Origin: Phaeobacter porticola
GTDB lineage: Bacteria; Pseudomonadota; Alphaproteobacteria; Rhodobacterales; Rhodobacteraceae
Assembly: GCF_001888185.1 (NCBI RefSeq)
Contig: NZ_CP016364.1
Coordinates: 310,001 to 374,000 of the forward strand
Reading direction: 5' to 3'
DNA: 64,000 bases
Shown here: piece after piece, positions 18,826 through 28,812 of the stretch
How the letters are laid out: every line of letters begins with the position of its first letter
How positions within the stretch are numbered: the first letter of the stretch is position 1
The notes under the pieces: generated by a model
Database searches by the model: none
Told to the model about the DNA's origin: nothing
Seen by the model: the letters and a program-made list of their open reading frames with translations, nothing else
Translations under genes and position numbers: made by a program

Positions 18826-19449
18826 TCAGCTGCGCGGCGGGCGCGAACGATAGACCGGTAGGTGCCAGCCAAATGTGATGGATCCTGCACGTAAGATCCA
18901 GCAGACCATCGCACAGGCCACCAACGCCCAGCGGGTTGGTAGACCAAATGCGATGCAGGTCACTGCAGTGATCGCACCTGCCATGGCGCAAGAGATATAA
19001 AGCTCCCCTTGTTTTAGCACCAATGGTACCTCGTTGCAGACCACATCGCGCATCAACCCACCCAAGGTGCCGGTCGCCATGCCCATCAGCACAACAACAA
19101 TCGGGGGTTGGGTGGTTAGGATCGCCGCGCCGGTCCCGGCCGAAACCGCGATGGCAAGCGCAAAACTGTCTAGCCAAACGACCCAACGCAATCGGCTTTC
19201 CACCAGATGGGCCGTGAAGAAGACAATTACTGATGCTCCCGAGGCGAGTAGGATATAGTTGGAATCTCCGACCCAGAACACTGGATGCCGGTTCAACAAA
19301 AGATCCCGAACGGTGCCGCCGCCGACAGCTGTTAGGCTGGCAACAAAGGCAAAGCCTACGATATCCAATTGTGCGCGGCTTGCGACCAACGCACCTGACA
19401 GGGCAAAGACCAATACAGAACCATAGTCGAGCAGCGTCAGCAGCGTCAT
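18826..19449 (-). CDS. trimeric intracellular cation channel family protein (UPF0126)
   Basis: 207 residues with about seven hydrophobic helices arranged as an inverted repeat: [28 protein letters not shown] in the first half and [26 protein letters not shown] in the second. The paired GGGT-RD and GGLMRD signatures identify the family, whose bacterial members form K+-permeable trimeric channels. ATG 19449 overlaps the rnhA stop by four bases, so it ends a chained leftward operon. Confidence 0.92.
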   Translation of the reverse strand: MTLLTLLDYGSVLVFALSGALVASRAQLDIVGFAFVASLTAVGGGTVRDLLLNRHPVFWVGDSNYILLASGASVIVFFTAHLVESRLRWVVWLDSFALAIAVSAGTGAAILTTQPPIVVVLMGMATGTLGGLMRDVVCNEVPLVLKQGELYISCAMAGAITAVTCIAFGLPTRWALVACAMVCWILRAGSITFGWHLPVYRSRPPRS

Positions 19450-19913
19450 GCCTTGGCCTTGCTGGATTTGAACGGTGCCATGCCCGCCCGCGCCAGCTCG
19501 TCCGCGCGTTCGTTCTCCGGATGACCTGCGTGGCCCTTGACCCATTCCCAGGTCACAGTGTGTCGGCGCTGCGCTTCATCCAGACGCTGCCAAAGCTCGA
19601 CGTTTTTCACAGGTTTTTTGGAAGCTGTTTTCCAGCCATTACGTTTCCACCCATGGATCCAGCCGGTGACGCCATTCTTCACGTAGGCAGAGTCGGTGAC
19701 TACCGTGAGTGTCGAGGCGCGGGCCAGGCTTTCGAGTGCATTGATCGCCGCCAAAAGTTCCATCCGGTTGTTGGTGGTTTCAGCCTCTCCGCCCTGCAGT
19801 TCCTTTTCCTTGACGATGGTGTCGCCATCCATGGCCCGCAGCAAGACACCCCAACCGCCGGGACCGGGATTGCCGGAACACGCGCCGTCTGTATAGGCAA
19901 AGAGATCAGCCAT
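19446..19913 (-). CDS. rnhA: ribonuclease HI
   Basis: Cuts the RNA strand of RNA-DNA hybrids. 155 residues from ATG 19913. Catalytic acids are D9 in [17 protein letters not shown]52 in [10 protein letters not shown]74 in TDSAYV and D138 in [11 protein letters not shown], and the basic handle [16 protein letters not shown] is present. The start was chosen from the universal N-terminus; it overlaps the methyltransferase stop by 8 bases, and its stop overlaps the next gene by 4. Confidence 0.97.
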   Translation of the reverse strand: MADLFAYTDGACSGNPGPGGWGVLLRAMDGDTIVKEKELQGGEAETTNNRMELLAAINALESLARASTLTVVTDSAYVKNGVTGWIHGWKRNGWKTASKKPVKNVELWQRLDEAQRRHTVTWEWVKGHAGHPENERADELARAGMAPFKSSKAKA

Positions 19914-20505
19914 GACAGGCCACCGAAACCCAGCGCGCCAATGCGCCGTCCAAGCCGGTGCTCTCACCGGTGGTGCGGTTGTGAGGGGTAAACCCGGCAG
20001 TGCGCAGCAGATTGATCAATTCGTCTTCCTCGTAGTAGGTGTAGTAACGCCCAAGGGCATCGCGGGCCTCGCCCTTACCCAGCTTTAGCGCGATGTAAAA
20101 GGGGGCACCCGTGCGTAGTGCTTCCCGTAGGGACGTCAGGTGATGCGGGAACTTGGTGCGGGGCGCATGCAATAGGCTGAAATTGGCCCAGATGCCGTCG
20201 TATATGTTCGCGCCGGCCAAGTCATCAAAGCTGGCTTGACAGGTGTCGACGCCCTTTAACTGGTTGGCTAGAGCGATCATTTCGGCAGAGGCATCCATGG
20301 CAAGTGGACAAAGCCCGGCAGCTGCCATCACCGCGCTGGAGGTTCCGGGACCACACCCCAAATCCAGCACGCGACCACCAGGCTTGCAGGCGTTGATGAA
20401 TTCCCGCAGCCGGGGATCCTCGCGCAGATGCGTTTCATTCTGTTTTGCGTAATCTGCGGCTTTGCCATTATAGACAGCCAGCGTTTCGCGATCCGTTCCG
20501 CTCAT
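19906..20505 (-). CDS. class I SAM-dependent methyltransferase, substrate unknown
   Basis: 199 residues from ATG 20505. Motif I is [15 protein letters not shown], followed by [13 protein letters not shown] (acidic end of strand 2) and [11 protein letters not shown]. The N-terminus [13 protein letters not shown] resembles UbiE/Tellurite-type small methyltransferases. The C-terminal [19 protein letters not shown] is a typical lid element. The substrate cannot be read. It is chained by ATGA to the DUF3429 gene before it and overlaps rnhA after it. Confidence 0.85.
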   Translation of the reverse strand: MSGTDRETLAVYNGKAADYAKQNETHLREDPRLREFINACKPGGRVLDLGCGPGTSSAVMAAAGLCPLAMDASAEMIALANQLKGVDTCQASFDDLAGANIYDGIWANFSLLHAPRTKFPHHLTSLREALRTGAPFYIALKLGKGEARDALGRYYTYYEEDELINLLRTAGFTPHNRTTGESTGLDGALARWVSVACHG

Positions 20506-20954
20506 AGGTAAACCCCTACGGCCAGGCTGGCGATGACAATTGCGCTCAGCAGCAGTCGCAGGCGCATCCACCATGACGGGGTCAAGCCCCAGACGAAAAA
20601 CGCATAGTCCAGCAAAAGCAATCCGGCAAAACCATAGATGAGGTTGATGCCGGCTGAGGTTGGCCCTCCACCGGTCATAATGAACGCCCAAAGGGCGGGC
20701 AGGACCGCGAGACCATATCCTGTGGCAGCGCGCAGTCCTGACGTCTTGGTCGCAAACCCCCATAGCACGCCGGACATGAAGCTGAGTATCACCGACCCAT
20801 AGAACAGCTGAACGTAGGGTCCGACAAATCGCGGTCCCAAATGGCTGGCTCCCCAGGCCTGTAGTGTCGGTATCTGAGTGGTGAGCGGACCCCAGACAAA
20901 GGGGATCAGCCCGGCCAATCCTAGGATCAACGGTGCTGGTGGAATCCTACTCAT
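20502..20954 (-). CDS. DUF3429 family membrane protein
   Basis: 150 residues with five hydrophobic helices: PAPLILGLAGLIPFVWGPL, LFYGSVILSFMSGVLWGF, GYGLAVLPALWAFIM, INLIYGFAGLLLLDYAFF and [32 protein letters not shown] and LLLLDYAFF are the marks of DUF3429 as I know it; no function is established. It overlaps its neighbours by four bases at both ends (ATGA). Confidence 0.82.
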   Translation of the reverse strand: MSRIPPAPLILGLAGLIPFVWGPLTTQIPTLQAWGASHLGPRFVGPYVQLFYGSVILSFMSGVLWGFATKTSGLRAATGYGLAVLPALWAFIMTGGGPTSAGINLIYGFAGLLLLDYAFFVWGLTPSWWMRLRLLLSAIVIASLAVGVYL

Positions 20955-21568
20955 GCACGCTCCATCGCCAGCCGCGTCGCCAGTGCAGTAAACAGCACGG
21001 CAAAGCTGCGATTGAGCCATTTGACCACTGTTTCTGACCCGAGGATCAGATTGCGTGCCTGCGCGGCGAATAGACCATAAAGCGCGAAGATGGCGAAGGT
21101 CATTGCCATAAAGATCGCACCAAGGACGATCATTTCCTCCGTGGCGCTGCTTGCCGCACCGGAGAGGAAGGGTGGCAACAGAGCCAGAAAGAACACCGAT
21201 AGCTTGGGGTTCAGGATATTGATCAGCGCGCCTCGCTGGGCGATGCGCAGTCCGGACTGCCGGGAAGAAGGGACGGCGGACACCGACAGTGCGCCGCCGG
21301 CCTTCAGCATTTGCCAAGCAAGATAGAGAAGATAGAGTACACCAGCGACCTTTACTGTCTGAAACAGCAGGGCCGAAGCGTGCAGCACGGCAGCGAGCCC
21401 CAGTGTTGCGGCGGCAAGATGCGGCAGAATGCCGACGGTGCAGCCAACCGCAGCCCAGATCGCAGCACGTGGCCCCTGGCCCAGGCCCAGGGCGATTGTA
21501 TAGATCACGCCAGTGCCCGGAGCGAGCACAACAACAAACGCGGTGAGAAGAAATTGCAGCGAAATCAA
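20951..21568 (-). CDS. LysE/RhtB-family amino-acid exporter
   Basis: 205-residue inner-membrane protein with about six helices. APGTGVIYTIALGLGQGPRAAIWAAVG is the LysE signature and GALINILNPKLSVFFLALLPPF the second conserved block. Members export amino acids or derivatives; the substrate is unknown. First gene of the overlap-chained group that ends with the TRIC gene; ispH lies 134 bases upstream on the same strand and may share transcription. Confidence 0.9.
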   Translation of the reverse strand: MISLQFLLTAFVVVLAPGTGVIYTIALGLGQGPRAAIWAAVGCTVGILPHLAAATLGLAAVLHASALLFQTVKVAGVLYLLYLAWQMLKAGGALSVSAVPSSRQSGLRIAQRGALINILNPKLSVFFLALLPPFLSGAASSATEEMIVLGAIFMAMTFAIFALYGLFAAQARNLILGSETVVKWLNRSFAVLFTALATRLAMERA

Positions 21569-21702
21569 TGACTGTTTCCTTGTGACAAGACGGGGCGCTG
21601 ATCACAGGGTAGTGGGCTGCGGACGAGTTGCAAGCGCTTGTCTGTCGTAGCAACGAGCGGCTTCATCGCTGGGCGCGGCGGATGGGCGGTCTTGCCCTTT
21701 TC

Positions 21703-22653
21703 TCAGGCCGTTTCGCGCAGCACGCGTGGCACCTTGAATTCAACCTTCTCGATTGCGGTTTCGACAATCTCGACGGTGACATCGAACCGGACACGGAACG
21801 CATCTATAACTTCATTGACCAGAAGTTCCGGGGCCGAGGCCCCGGCGGTGATAGCAACGGTTTTGATCCCATCCAGTGCGCGCCAATCGATGTTCTCTGC
21901 GCGCTGCACCAGCTGGGCATATTGGCAGCCGGCCTTGGCGCCGACCTCAACCAGGCGGCGTGAATTCGATGAATTGGGTGCGCCAACCACGAGCAGCGCA
22001 TCGGCCTTGGGCGCGACTTCCTTCACGGCCTCTTGTCGATTGGTTGTGGCGTAGCAGATGTCCTCCTTGTGGGGGCCAACGATATTTGGAAAGCGAGCCT
22101 GAAGGGCCGCGACAATATCCTTGGTGTCATCTACCGATAGGGTTGTCTGGGTGACATAGGCGAGGGTGTCAGGATCGCGCACCTTGACCGTGGCCACATC
22201 GTCAGGCGTTTCGACCAGCAGCACTTCTCCATCAGGCAGCTGCCCCATGGTGCCGATGGTCTCTGGGTGGCCTTTGTGACCAATCATGATCATTTGAAGG
22301 CCGTTTTCAGCGTGGCGCTGCGCTTCGATATGCACCTTGGACACCAATGGGCAGGTCGCATCGACATAAATCATCTGGCGACGGTCCGCCTCTGCCGGGA
22401 TCGCCTTCGGCACACCGTGGGCTGAGAAGATCACCGGCCGATCGTCGGGGCATTCGTCCAATTCTTCGACAAACACCGCTCCCTTAGCGCGCAGCCCGTC
22501 AACCACGTATTTGTTGTGCACGATTTCATGGCGCACATAGACAGGTGCTCCCCATTTTTCGAGCGCCATTTCGACGATCTTGATCGCGCGGTCTACACCG
22601 GCACAAAAACCGCGCGGTGCGGCAAGAAATAGTGTGAGGGCTGGCTTCGTCAT
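21703..22653 (-). CDS. ispH: 4-hydroxy-3-methylbut-2-enyl diphosphate reductase
   Basis: Last enzyme of the MEP isoprenoid pathway, giving IPP and DMAPP with a [4Fe-4S] cluster. 316 residues. The three cluster cysteines are C17 ([10 protein letters not shown]), C101 ([11 protein letters not shown]) and C200 ([12 protein letters not shown]); the catalytic Glu is E131 in [15 protein letters not shown] and TAGASAPE bind the diphosphate. Nothing unusual. It precedes the LysE-to-TRIC group on the same strand. Confidence 0.97.
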   Translation of the reverse strand: MTKPALTLFLAAPRGFCAGVDRAIKIVEMALEKWGAPVYVRHEIVHNKYVVDGLRAKGAVFVEELDECPDDRPVIFSAHGVPKAIPAEADRRQMIYVDATCPLVSKVHIEAQRHAENGLQMIMIGHKGHPETIGTMGQLPDGEVLLVETPDDVATVKVRDPDTLAYVTQTTLSVDDTKDIVAALQARFPNIVGPHKEDICYATTNRQEAVKEVAPKADALLVVGAPNSSNSRRLVEVGAKAGCQYAQLVQRAENIDWRALDGIKTVAITAGASAPELLVNEVIDAFRVRFDVTVEIVETAIEKVEFKVPRVLRETA

Positions 22654-22734
22654 CGCGGTCTCCTTGCTGCTCAGAGCTAGGGCTTTCTGGGGGCAAGGTC
22701 CAGCCCCGGGGTCAGTGATGGCGATAGGTGTCTA

Positions 22735-22775
22735 AAAAACCCGCAGTGCGGTCATATCGCGCACTGCGGGTTTTT
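22735..22775 (-). terminator. strong intrinsic terminator after the NYN-domain gene
   Basis: A 16-bp perfect stem (22735-22750 with 22760-22775), including A5/T5 ends and the core CCCGCAGTGCG, with a 9-base loop. It lies downstream of the leftward NYN gene and upstream of ispH, so it separates the two; it would work on either strand. Confidence 0.92.
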
Positions 22776-22817
22776 GATTTTGATATGGTCTCAGACGACA
22801 ATGTCTGCCGGACAAAA

Positions 22818-23387
22818 TTAGCCGGTTACGGTAGATACCGGGCGCGGATCATTCTGTTCGCGAGGTGGCCGACCAATCACGTCCTTCAGCTCTTCCAGTT
22901 CGATGAAATTATCGGCCTGGCGTCGCAGCTCATCCGAGATCATTGGTGGCTGACTGCGGATGGTCGAAACCACCGACACCCGGACGCCCTGGCGTTGAAG
23001 ACTGGCAATCAACGGGCGAAAATCGCCATCCCCGGAAAACAACACAATATGATCCACTCGTGGGGCCAGTTCCATGGCATCCACGGTCAGTTCGATATCC
23101 ATATTTCCTTTAACCTTACGTCGACCCATGCTGTCCGTGTATTCCTTGGCCGGCTTCGTCACCATGGTGAAGCCATTGTAGTGCAGCCAGTCGACCAGCG
23201 GACGGATCGGAGAATACTCGTCATTTTCCAGCAAGGCTGTGTAGTAAAATGCTCGCAGCAATTTACCCCGGCGCATGAATTCCTGCCTGAGCAATTTGTA
23301 GTCGATGTCAAATCCCAACGCCTTTGCGGCAGCATAAAGATTCGAGCCATCGATGAACAGCGCGAGCCGTTCGTCCTTGTAAAACAT
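22818..23387 (-). CDS. NYN-domain protein (LabA/DUF88 family), putative RNA-processing nuclease
   Basis: 189 residues from ATG 23387, with AAGGA about 8 bases upstream. The PIN-like NYN fold shows its acidic residues in LALFIDGSNLYAAAK, KGNMDIELTVDAMELA and HIVLFSGDGDFRPLI, three clusters expected to hold metal ions. GRRKVKGNMD and RSQPPMISDELRRQADNFIELEEL are also common in LabA-like proteins. Members are thought to act on RNA, but targets in this order are unknown. A strong terminator follows. Confidence 0.85.
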   Translation of the reverse strand: MFYKDERLALFIDGSNLYAAAKALGFDIDYKLLRQEFMRRGKLLRAFYYTALLENDEYSPIRPLVDWLHYNGFTMVTKPAKEYTDSMGRRKVKGNMDIELTVDAMELAPRVDHIVLFSGDGDFRPLIASLQRQGVRVSVVSTIRSQPPMISDELRRQADNFIELEELKDVIGRPPREQNDPRPVSTVTG

Positions 23388-23525
23388 CAAATATGTCCTT
23401 CCGGTAGGTCCGTCTCAGCTGTGGGTTCCGTGAGTGAATGCTGAAATACGCCAAAACGGGTGGACTTAATGTAGGTTATTTGACATTTGCCGCAAGTGTA
23501 TGAGGATTAGGAAACGGGGACAAAA

Positions 23526-24095
23526 ATGACCGAATTCCGGTCAGAGGCGCTGATCGCCCTTGGTGGAAACCTGCCTATTGGCGAGCAGTCCGTGACACAC
23601 ACCCTTATAGCGGCGATACAGCAGTTGTCCGAATCAGACATCTGCTTGCGGGCAGTGTCCCGGTTCTACCAGACGCCATGCTTTCCGGTTGGAGCTGGGC
23701 CGGACTATGTGAACGCGGCAATCCGCATCCACACCGATCTGTCACCGCGGTCTCTTCTGGACCTTTTGCACGAGATTGAGGCCGATTTCGCCCGTCAGCG
23801 TGCGCAGCGCTGGGGAATGCGGACATTGGACCTCGACCTGCTGGCATATGATGACTTGATCTGCCCGGATGTGGCCACCTTCGCCAGATGGAAGGATCTG
23901 CCACTTGATCAGCAGATGAAGGAAGCTCCGGGTCAGTTGCTTTTGCCGCATCCGCGCCTTCAGGACCGGGGTTTTGTTCTCGTGCCGCTCCGAGATGTTG
24001 CACCGGATTGGCGGCACCCGATTCTTGCCAAGATGGTGCAAGACCTCTGTGATGCACTGCCTAAGTCCGATTTGAATGAGATTTCCCCACTGTGA
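23526..24095 (+). CDS. folK: 2-amino-4-hydroxy-6-hydroxymethyldihydropteridine diphosphokinase
   Basis: Transfers pyrophosphate from ATP to 6-hydroxymethyl-dihydropterin in folate synthesis. 189 residues. LIALGGNLPIGE opens the protein, QTPCFPVGAGPDYVNAAI follows, and the signature RWGMRTLDLDLLAYDD carries the two metal-binding Asp residues; PHPRLQDRGFVLVPLRDV closes the active site. It has an extra insert (CPDVATFARWKDLPLDQQMKE) relative to short homologues. Divergent from the NYN gene and 92 bases before rpoZ. Confidence 0.94.
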   Translation: MTEFRSEALIALGGNLPIGEQSVTHTLIAAIQQLSESDICLRAVSRFYQTPCFPVGAGPDYVNAAIRIHTDLSPRSLLDLLHEIEADFARQRAQRWGMRTLDLDLLAYDDLICPDVATFARWKDLPLDQQMKEAPGQLLLPHPRLQDRGFVLVPLRDVAPDWRHPILAKMVQDLCDALPKSDLNEISPL

Positions 24096-24120
24096 GCTGT
24101 AAGGGCCTCCCATTCGGCGC

Positions 24121-24149
24121 TTGTCAATAGAAAGCTTTGGTTTTAGAAG
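24121..24149 (+). promoter_or_regulatory. candidate promoter for the rpoZ-rsh operon
   Basis: TTGTCA (24121-24126) and TAGAAG (24144-24149) with 17 bases between, 39 bases before rpoZ. A small inverted repeat AGAAG/CTTCT (24145-24159) overlaps the -10 and the start region and may be a control element or chance. Confidence 0.38.
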
Positions 24150-24187
24150 TCACGCTTCTGGACTTATTTTGATTTGGAGAGTCGCCC

Positions 24188-24541
24188 ATGGCCCGCGTGA
24201 CGGTTGAAGACTGCGTAGACAAGGTTCCCAACCGCTTTGAGCTGGTGATGCTCGCGGCGCATCGCGCCCGTGAGATTGCGGCAGGTGCCGCCCTGACGGT
24301 CGAGCGTGACAACGACAAAAACCCTGTCGTGTCCCTGCGTGAGATCGCGGATGAGACACAGAGCGCAGATTCGCTGCGCGAGCGTCTGATCGAGAACAAC
24401 CAGAGCCAAATCGAAGTGGACGAGCCGGAAGACGATTCCATGGCTCTGCTTATGGGAGCGGAAAACGACAAACCCTCCACCGACGATATGTCAGAAGAAA
24501 AACTGCTGCGTGCGCTAATGGAGGCGCAGGGGCAGGGCTGA
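24188..24541 (+). CDS. rpoZ: RNA polymerase subunit omega
   Basis: Helps fold and assemble the beta' subunit and, in proteobacteria, forms part of a ppGpp site. 117 residues: [30 protein letters not shown] is the conserved core, and [11 protein letters not shown] the second block; the acidic C-terminal tail ([15 protein letters not shown]) is typical of alphaproteobacteria. It is 40 bases before the ppGpp synthetase/hydrolase gene, a pairing that links ppGpp and its target. Confidence 0.97.
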   Translation: MARVTVEDCVDKVPNRFELVMLAAHRAREIAAGAALTVERDNDKNPVVSLREIADETQSADSLRERLIENNQSQIEVDEPEDDSMALLMGAENDKPSTDDMSEEKLLRALMEAQGQG

Positions 24542-24581
24542 GAAGTCATACGACATAACTAGCTGAGGCTGCGGACCGGAA

Positions 24582-26714
24582 ATGATTTCACCAGAAGACC
24601 TGATTGCTCTGGTCCGCAACTACAATCCAAGGACCAATGCGGACAGGATCGCCGATGCATATGCGTTTGGCGAACACATGCATGAGGGCCAGTTCCGCCA
24701 TTCTGGCGAGCCCTATTTTACGCATCCGGTTGCTGTCGCGGCCATCCTGACAGAGCAGCGGCTGGATGATGCCACGATCATCACCGCGCTGCTGCATGAC
24801 ACAATCGAAGATACAAAAGCTTCCTACGATGAGATCTCTAACCGGTTTGGCCCTGAGGTGGCGATGCTGGTCGATGGCGTCACCAAGCTGACCAACCTGC
24901 AACTCTCGAGCCGTGAAACCAAACAGGCCGAGAATTTTCGTAAGCTGTTCATGGCGATGTCAAAGGACCTGCGGGTCATTCTCGTCAAACTCGCGGACCG
25001 TCTGCACAATATGCGGACCATCAAGGCGATGCGGTTGGACAAGCAGGCCCAAAAAGCCCGCGAGACCATGGATATATACGCACCACTTGCGGGTCGCATG
25101 GGGATGCAGTGGATGCGCGAAGAGCTGGAGGATCTGGCCTTTCGTGTGCTGAATCCCGAAGGCAGGCAGTCGATCATCCGGCGCTTTGTGACGTTGCAGC
25201 GTGAAACCGGCGATGTGATCCATCGGATCACCGGCGACATGCGTACCGAGTTGGAAAAGACGGGTATCGAGGCCGAGGTCTTTGGGCGAGCGAAAAAACC
25301 CTATTCAATCTGGCGTAAGATGCAGGAAAAAGATCAGGGCTTTTCGCGACTATCCGACATCTATGGGTTCCGCATTATCACTGCCAGTGAAGAAGACTGT
25401 TACCGGGCATTGGGTGCTATTCATCAGCGATGGCGCGCGGTCCCTGGTCGGTTCAAGGACTACATCAGCCAACCGAAATCTAACGGCTACCGATCAATCC
25501 ACGCAACAGTTTCGGGGCGGGACGGTAAGCGGGTCGAAGTGCAGATCCGCACCCGCCAGATGCATGATGTTGCCGAAACCGGAGTGGCCGCGCATTGGTC
25601 CTATCGCGATGGTGTCCGTTCGGAAAATCCCTTTGCTGTCGATCCGGCGAAATGGATCGCCTCGCTGACTGAACAGTTCGACGCAGAAGAGGATCACGAT
25701 GAATTCCTCGAAGCGGTTAAGCTGGAAATGTACTCTGACCAGGTGTTCTGCTTTACGCCTAAAGGTGACGTCATCAAGCTGCCCAAAGGGGCGACACCGA
25801 TTGACTACGCTTATGCGATCCACACCAGGATCGGCCATGCCTGCGTCGGAGCCAAGGTGGATGCAATTCGCGTGCCTCTCTGGACCCGGCTGCGCAATGG
25901 GCAATCCGTGGAAATCATCACCGCCGAGGGGCAGACCCCGCAGGTAAGCTGGTTGGAGATTGCAACTACGGGTAAGGCGCGAACGGCCATCCGGCGGGCC
26001 TTGCGGGAATTGGATCGGGCGCGTTTTGTGAAACTGGGCCATGAACTCGCGCGCTCTGCCTTTGAACATGTCGGCCGCAAAGCAACCGATAAGGCCCTGG
26101 AAACTGCCGCAAGGGCCCTCAGGGTCAGTTCTGTTGATGAATTGCTCGGACGCCTGGGCGCTGCGGTGCTGACCGCGCATGACGTGGTGCAGGCAGTCTA
26201 TCCTGAGTTGGCTGCTGACGACAGTGATGAGGTCTCGCCGCGTCGTGCGGTGATTGGTCTTGAGCCGGGACAGAGCTTTGAACGTGCGCCTTGCTGCCAG
26301 CCACTGCCGGGTGAACGCATTATTGGCATCACCTATCGCGGTCGCGGCGTTGTTGTGCATTCCGCTGATTGCGATGCGCTGGGCGAAGTTGAAGATCAAC
26401 CAGAGCGCTGGGTTGATCTGCATTGGCACAGCGGCACCCATCCGGCGGTCTACGGTGTGACACTTGAGCTGACCATCGGCAACGACGCCGGTGTTCTGGG
26501 ACGCATTTGCACATTGATCGGTGAAAAAAAGGCCAATATTTCTGACCTTGAATTTGTCGATCGGAAACCCGACTTTTACCGGCTGATGATTAATGTCGAA
26601 CTGCGTGATGTGGAGCAGCTGCATTCGCTGATGTTGATGCTGGAAGCTGAGAGCGATGTTGCAGCCGTTGCTCGGTTCCGTGATTTGCCAGAAAGCCGCC
26701 CGAAACTAGGGTAG
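24582..26714 (+). CDS. bifunctional (p)ppGpp synthetase/hydrolase (Rsh)
   Basis: Makes and degrades the stringent-response alarmone. 710 residues. The HD hydrolase domain has H48, HD at 72-73 and ED at 76-77; the synthetase domain has GRFKDYISQPKSNGYRSIH near residue 290, and the RFKD form of this loop marks Mg-dependent, bifunctional enzymes rather than synthetase-only RelA. TGS is at about 385-445 (VFCFTPKGDVIKLPKGATPIDYAYAIHT), a Cys-containing conserved segment (FERAPCCQPLPGERI) follows, and ACT is at about 630-705. The only Rsh in the window, as usual for the order. Confidence 0.95.
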   Translation: MISPEDLIALVRNYNPRTNADRIADAYAFGEHMHEGQFRHSGEPYFTHPVAVAAILTEQRLDDATIITALLHDTIEDTKASYDEISNRFGPEVAMLVDGVTKLTNLQLSSRETKQAENFRKLFMAMSKDLRVILVKLADRLHNMRTIKAMRLDKQAQKARETMDIYAPLAGRMGMQWMREELEDLAFRVLNPEGRQSIIRRFVTLQRETGDVIHRITGDMRTELEKTGIEAEVFGRAKKPYSIWRKMQEKDQGFSRLSDIYGFRIITASEEDCYRALGAIHQRWRAVPGRFKDYISQPKSNGYRSIHATVSGRDGKRVEVQIRTRQMHDVAETGVAAHWSYRDGVRSENPFAVDPAKWIASLTEQFDAEEDHDEFLEAVKLEMYSDQVFCFTPKGDVIKLPKGATPIDYAYAIHTRIGHACVGAKVDAIRVPLWTRLRNGQSVEIITAEGQTPQVSWLEIATTGKARTAIRRALRELDRARFVKLGHELARSAFEHVGRKATDKALETAARALRVSSVDELLGRLGAAVLTAHDVVQAVYPELAADDSDEVSPRRAVIGLEPGQSFERAPCCQPLPGERIIGITYRGRGVVVHSADCDALGEVEDQPERWVDLHWHSGTHPAVYGVTLELTIGNDAGVLGRICTLIGEKKANISDLEFVDRKPDFYRLMINVELRDVEQLHSLMLMLEAESDVAAVARFRDLPESRPKLG

Positions 26715-26747
26715 CCGTTCAGCACGATTTGGGAAGGACGCGAACCT

Positions 26748-27413
26748 TTGGTATTCAGGCGCCGGGATAGACGCCCACCTTTGCGTGCGCTCGCGGATTT
26801 TTTGTGGCCGCGCGGCGGTTGGGGACGTGCGTTTCACTACGTGAAGCACCGGGTGCGGCGGTTGCCCGATTCGCCAGAACGTATCGCCCGCGGTGTTTGG
26901 GCCGGGGTTTTTACCACCTTCACGCCGTTCTACGCGATGCATTTCGTGGTAGCGGCCATCATTGCACGGCTGATGAATGGCAATATTTTGGCGGCTCTCA
27001 GTGGCACCTTCTTCGGCAATCCGCTGACCTACGTGCCTATCGGTGTGGCCTCTCTTCAAACCGGGCACTGGATCCTCGGGACTGAGTTTGACCCTGATGT
27101 GGACAAATCTCTGGTTGGGAAATTCCTCGCGGCGGGCAGCGATCTTTTTGACAATTTGATTGCGCTGGTGATGGACCGCCCCGCCGACTGGCAGGGGCTG
27201 GCGCTATTTTATCATGAAGTGTTTTTCCCCTATCTTGTGGGTGGCGTCTTGCCGGGCATCATCACAGCAACCGTTTGTTATGTGCTGAGTGTGCCAGTCA
27301 TTCGCGCCTATCAGCTACGCCGCCGGTCCAAGATCAAGGCAAAGTTCGACATTATCAAGAAACGCGCCGCCTTGGATGCGGCAAGCGACAAGGGTGAAAA
27401 CGGACCGCTCTAA
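26748..27413 (+). CDS. DUF2062 membrane protein
   Basis: 221 residues from TTG 26748, with GGAAGGA about 11 bases upstream. SPERIARGVWAGVFTTFTPFYAMH and LSGTFFGNPLTYVPIG are the marks of DUF2062. Hydrophobic segments surround these, a further pair spans YLVGGVLPGIITATVCYVLSVPVI, and a basic tail (RRRSKIKAKFDIIKKR) faces the cytoplasm. The function is unknown. It sits between the alarmone enzyme and pdxJ, a conserved position in alphaproteobacteria. Confidence 0.88.
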   Translation: MVFRRRDRRPPLRALADFLWPRGGWGRAFHYVKHRVRRLPDSPERIARGVWAGVFTTFTPFYAMHFVVAAIIARLMNGNILAALSGTFFGNPLTYVPIGVASLQTGHWILGTEFDPDVDKSLVGKFLAAGSDLFDNLIALVMDRPADWQGLALFYHEVFFPYLVGGVLPGIITATVCYVLSVPVIRAYQLRRRSKIKAKFDIIKKRAALDAASDKGENGPL

Positions 27414-27500
27414 GCGCGCTTTTCTGGTGGTTTCCGGGTTGCTCTTGGACGCGCAGCACCTAGTGTCAGGCCAATAGCGTTGAATTGGGAATTGCGATCC

Positions 27501-28268
27501 ATGGCACAGACTTCTGAGCAAGACACCGCCCTGCGACTGGGCGTAAACATCGACCATGTGGCCACGGTGCGCAATGCACGTGGCGGGCTGACACCTGACC
27601 CGGTGCGGGCTGCCAAGCTCGCTGAAGAGGCGGGGGCGGATGGCATCACGGCGCATCTGCGTGAAGACCGCCGTCATATCACTGATCGTGACATCGACGG
27701 GCTGATGGAGGCGCTGAGCGTACCTTTGAACTTTGAGATGGCCGCTACGGAGGAAATGCAAAACATCGCGCTCCGGCACAAACCGCACGCAGTCTGCATC
27801 GTACCGGAGAAACGTGAAGAGCGTACCACCGAAGGCGGGCTGGAAGTTGCGCGCGAGGAAAACAAACTGGCGCACTTTATCGCTCCGTTGCGGGACGTGG
27901 GTTGCCGGGTGTCGATTTTTATCGCGGCGGATCGGCGCCAGATCGAAGCTGCGCATCGCATCGGGGCAGAGGTGATCGAATTGCACACTGGGGCCTATTG
28001 CGACGCCCATGCCGAGGGGGATTTCGCCAAACGCGATTCCGAACTGGCCGCTCTGCGCGAAATGTCGAGCTTTGCCCATTCGCTTGGGCTGGAAGTCCAT
28101 GCCGGTCACGGTTTGACCTATGATTGTGTCCAGCCCATCGCGGCATTCCCCGAAGTGTGCGAGCTGAACATCGGTCACTTTCTGATCGGCGAAGCCATTT
28201 TCCGCGGGCTCACCCCGGCGATTGCAGAGATGCGCCGCCTAATGCATGAGGCGCGCACCGAAGGCTAA
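27501..28268 (+). CDS. pdxJ: pyridoxine 5'-phosphate synthase
   Basis: Condenses 1-deoxyxylulose 5-phosphate with aminoacetone phosphate to form vitamin B6. 255 residues, TIM barrel. [18 protein letters not shown] opens it; [48 protein letters not shown] and [14 protein letters not shown] are the active-site blocks. ATG 27501 gives the usual N-terminus, while a TTG at 27480 would add seven residues. It is 50 bases before acpS; pdxJ-acpS is a very common pair. Confidence 0.96.
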   Translation: MAQTSEQDTALRLGVNIDHVATVRNARGGLTPDPVRAAKLAEEAGADGITAHLREDRRHITDRDIDGLMEALSVPLNFEMAATEEMQNIALRHKPHAVCIVPEKREERTTEGGLEVAREENKLAHFIAPLRDVGCRVSIFIAADRRQIEAAHRIGAEVIELHTGAYCDAHAEGDFAKRDSELAALREMSSFAHSLGLEVHAGHGLTYDCVQPIAAFPEVCELNIGHFLIGEAIFRGLTPAIAEMRRLMHEARTEG

Positions 28269-28317
28269 GGCATCGTGGCCCCTTGTCAGTGTCGGTCAGA
28301 TCGCCTTTGATCAACTA

Positions 28318-28749
28318 ATGATCCTGGGCATCGGCACCGACTTGGCAAATATTGAGCGTATCCAAGGCACTCTGGACCGGTTTGGCGACCGGTTCAAAAA
28401 TCGCGTTTTCACCGATATTGAGCAACGCAAGGCAGAGCGGCGGCTAGACGTTGCGGGCACTTATGCCAAACGCTGGGCCGCTAAAGAGGCTTGCTCAAAG
28501 GCGCTGGGCACCGGGCTGCGTATGGGAATCGCATGGAAAGACATGGCGGTGTCAAACCTACGGACAGGTCAGCCAGTCATGCATGTAACCGGATGGGCGG
28601 CCGACCGGCTTGCCAAGATGACGCCAGAAGGTCACGAGGCCATTATCCATGTGACATTGACGGACGATCACCCTTGGGCACAGGCCTTCGTCGTGATTGA
28701 GGCGCGTCCAATCGCCCGTGAACCGCTTGCGACGCCGGGCGATGCTTGA
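28318..28749 (+). CDS. acpS: holo-[acyl-carrier-protein] synthase
   Basis: Transfers phosphopantetheine from CoA to ACP. 143 residues from ATG 28318. [15 protein letters not shown] carries the metal-binding Asp, and [19 protein letters not shown] the second acid and the helix that binds Co[19 protein letters not shown] closes the fold. The start is chosen from the standard N-terminus; the longer frame overlaps pdxJ. Part of the rsh-recO string. Confidence 0.95.
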   Translation: MILGIGTDLANIERIQGTLDRFGDRFKNRVFTDIEQRKAERRLDVAGTYAKRWAAKEACSKALGTGLRMGIAWKDMAVSNLRTGQPVMHVTGWAADRLAKMTPEGHEAIIHVTLTDDHPWAQAFVVIEARPIAREPLATPGDA

Positions 28750-28812
28750 CTTACCCGGATCGGCCCCGCATGTAGCGCCGAACCCTTGTTTACAGTTAGA
28801 CCGGAGAGCCTG

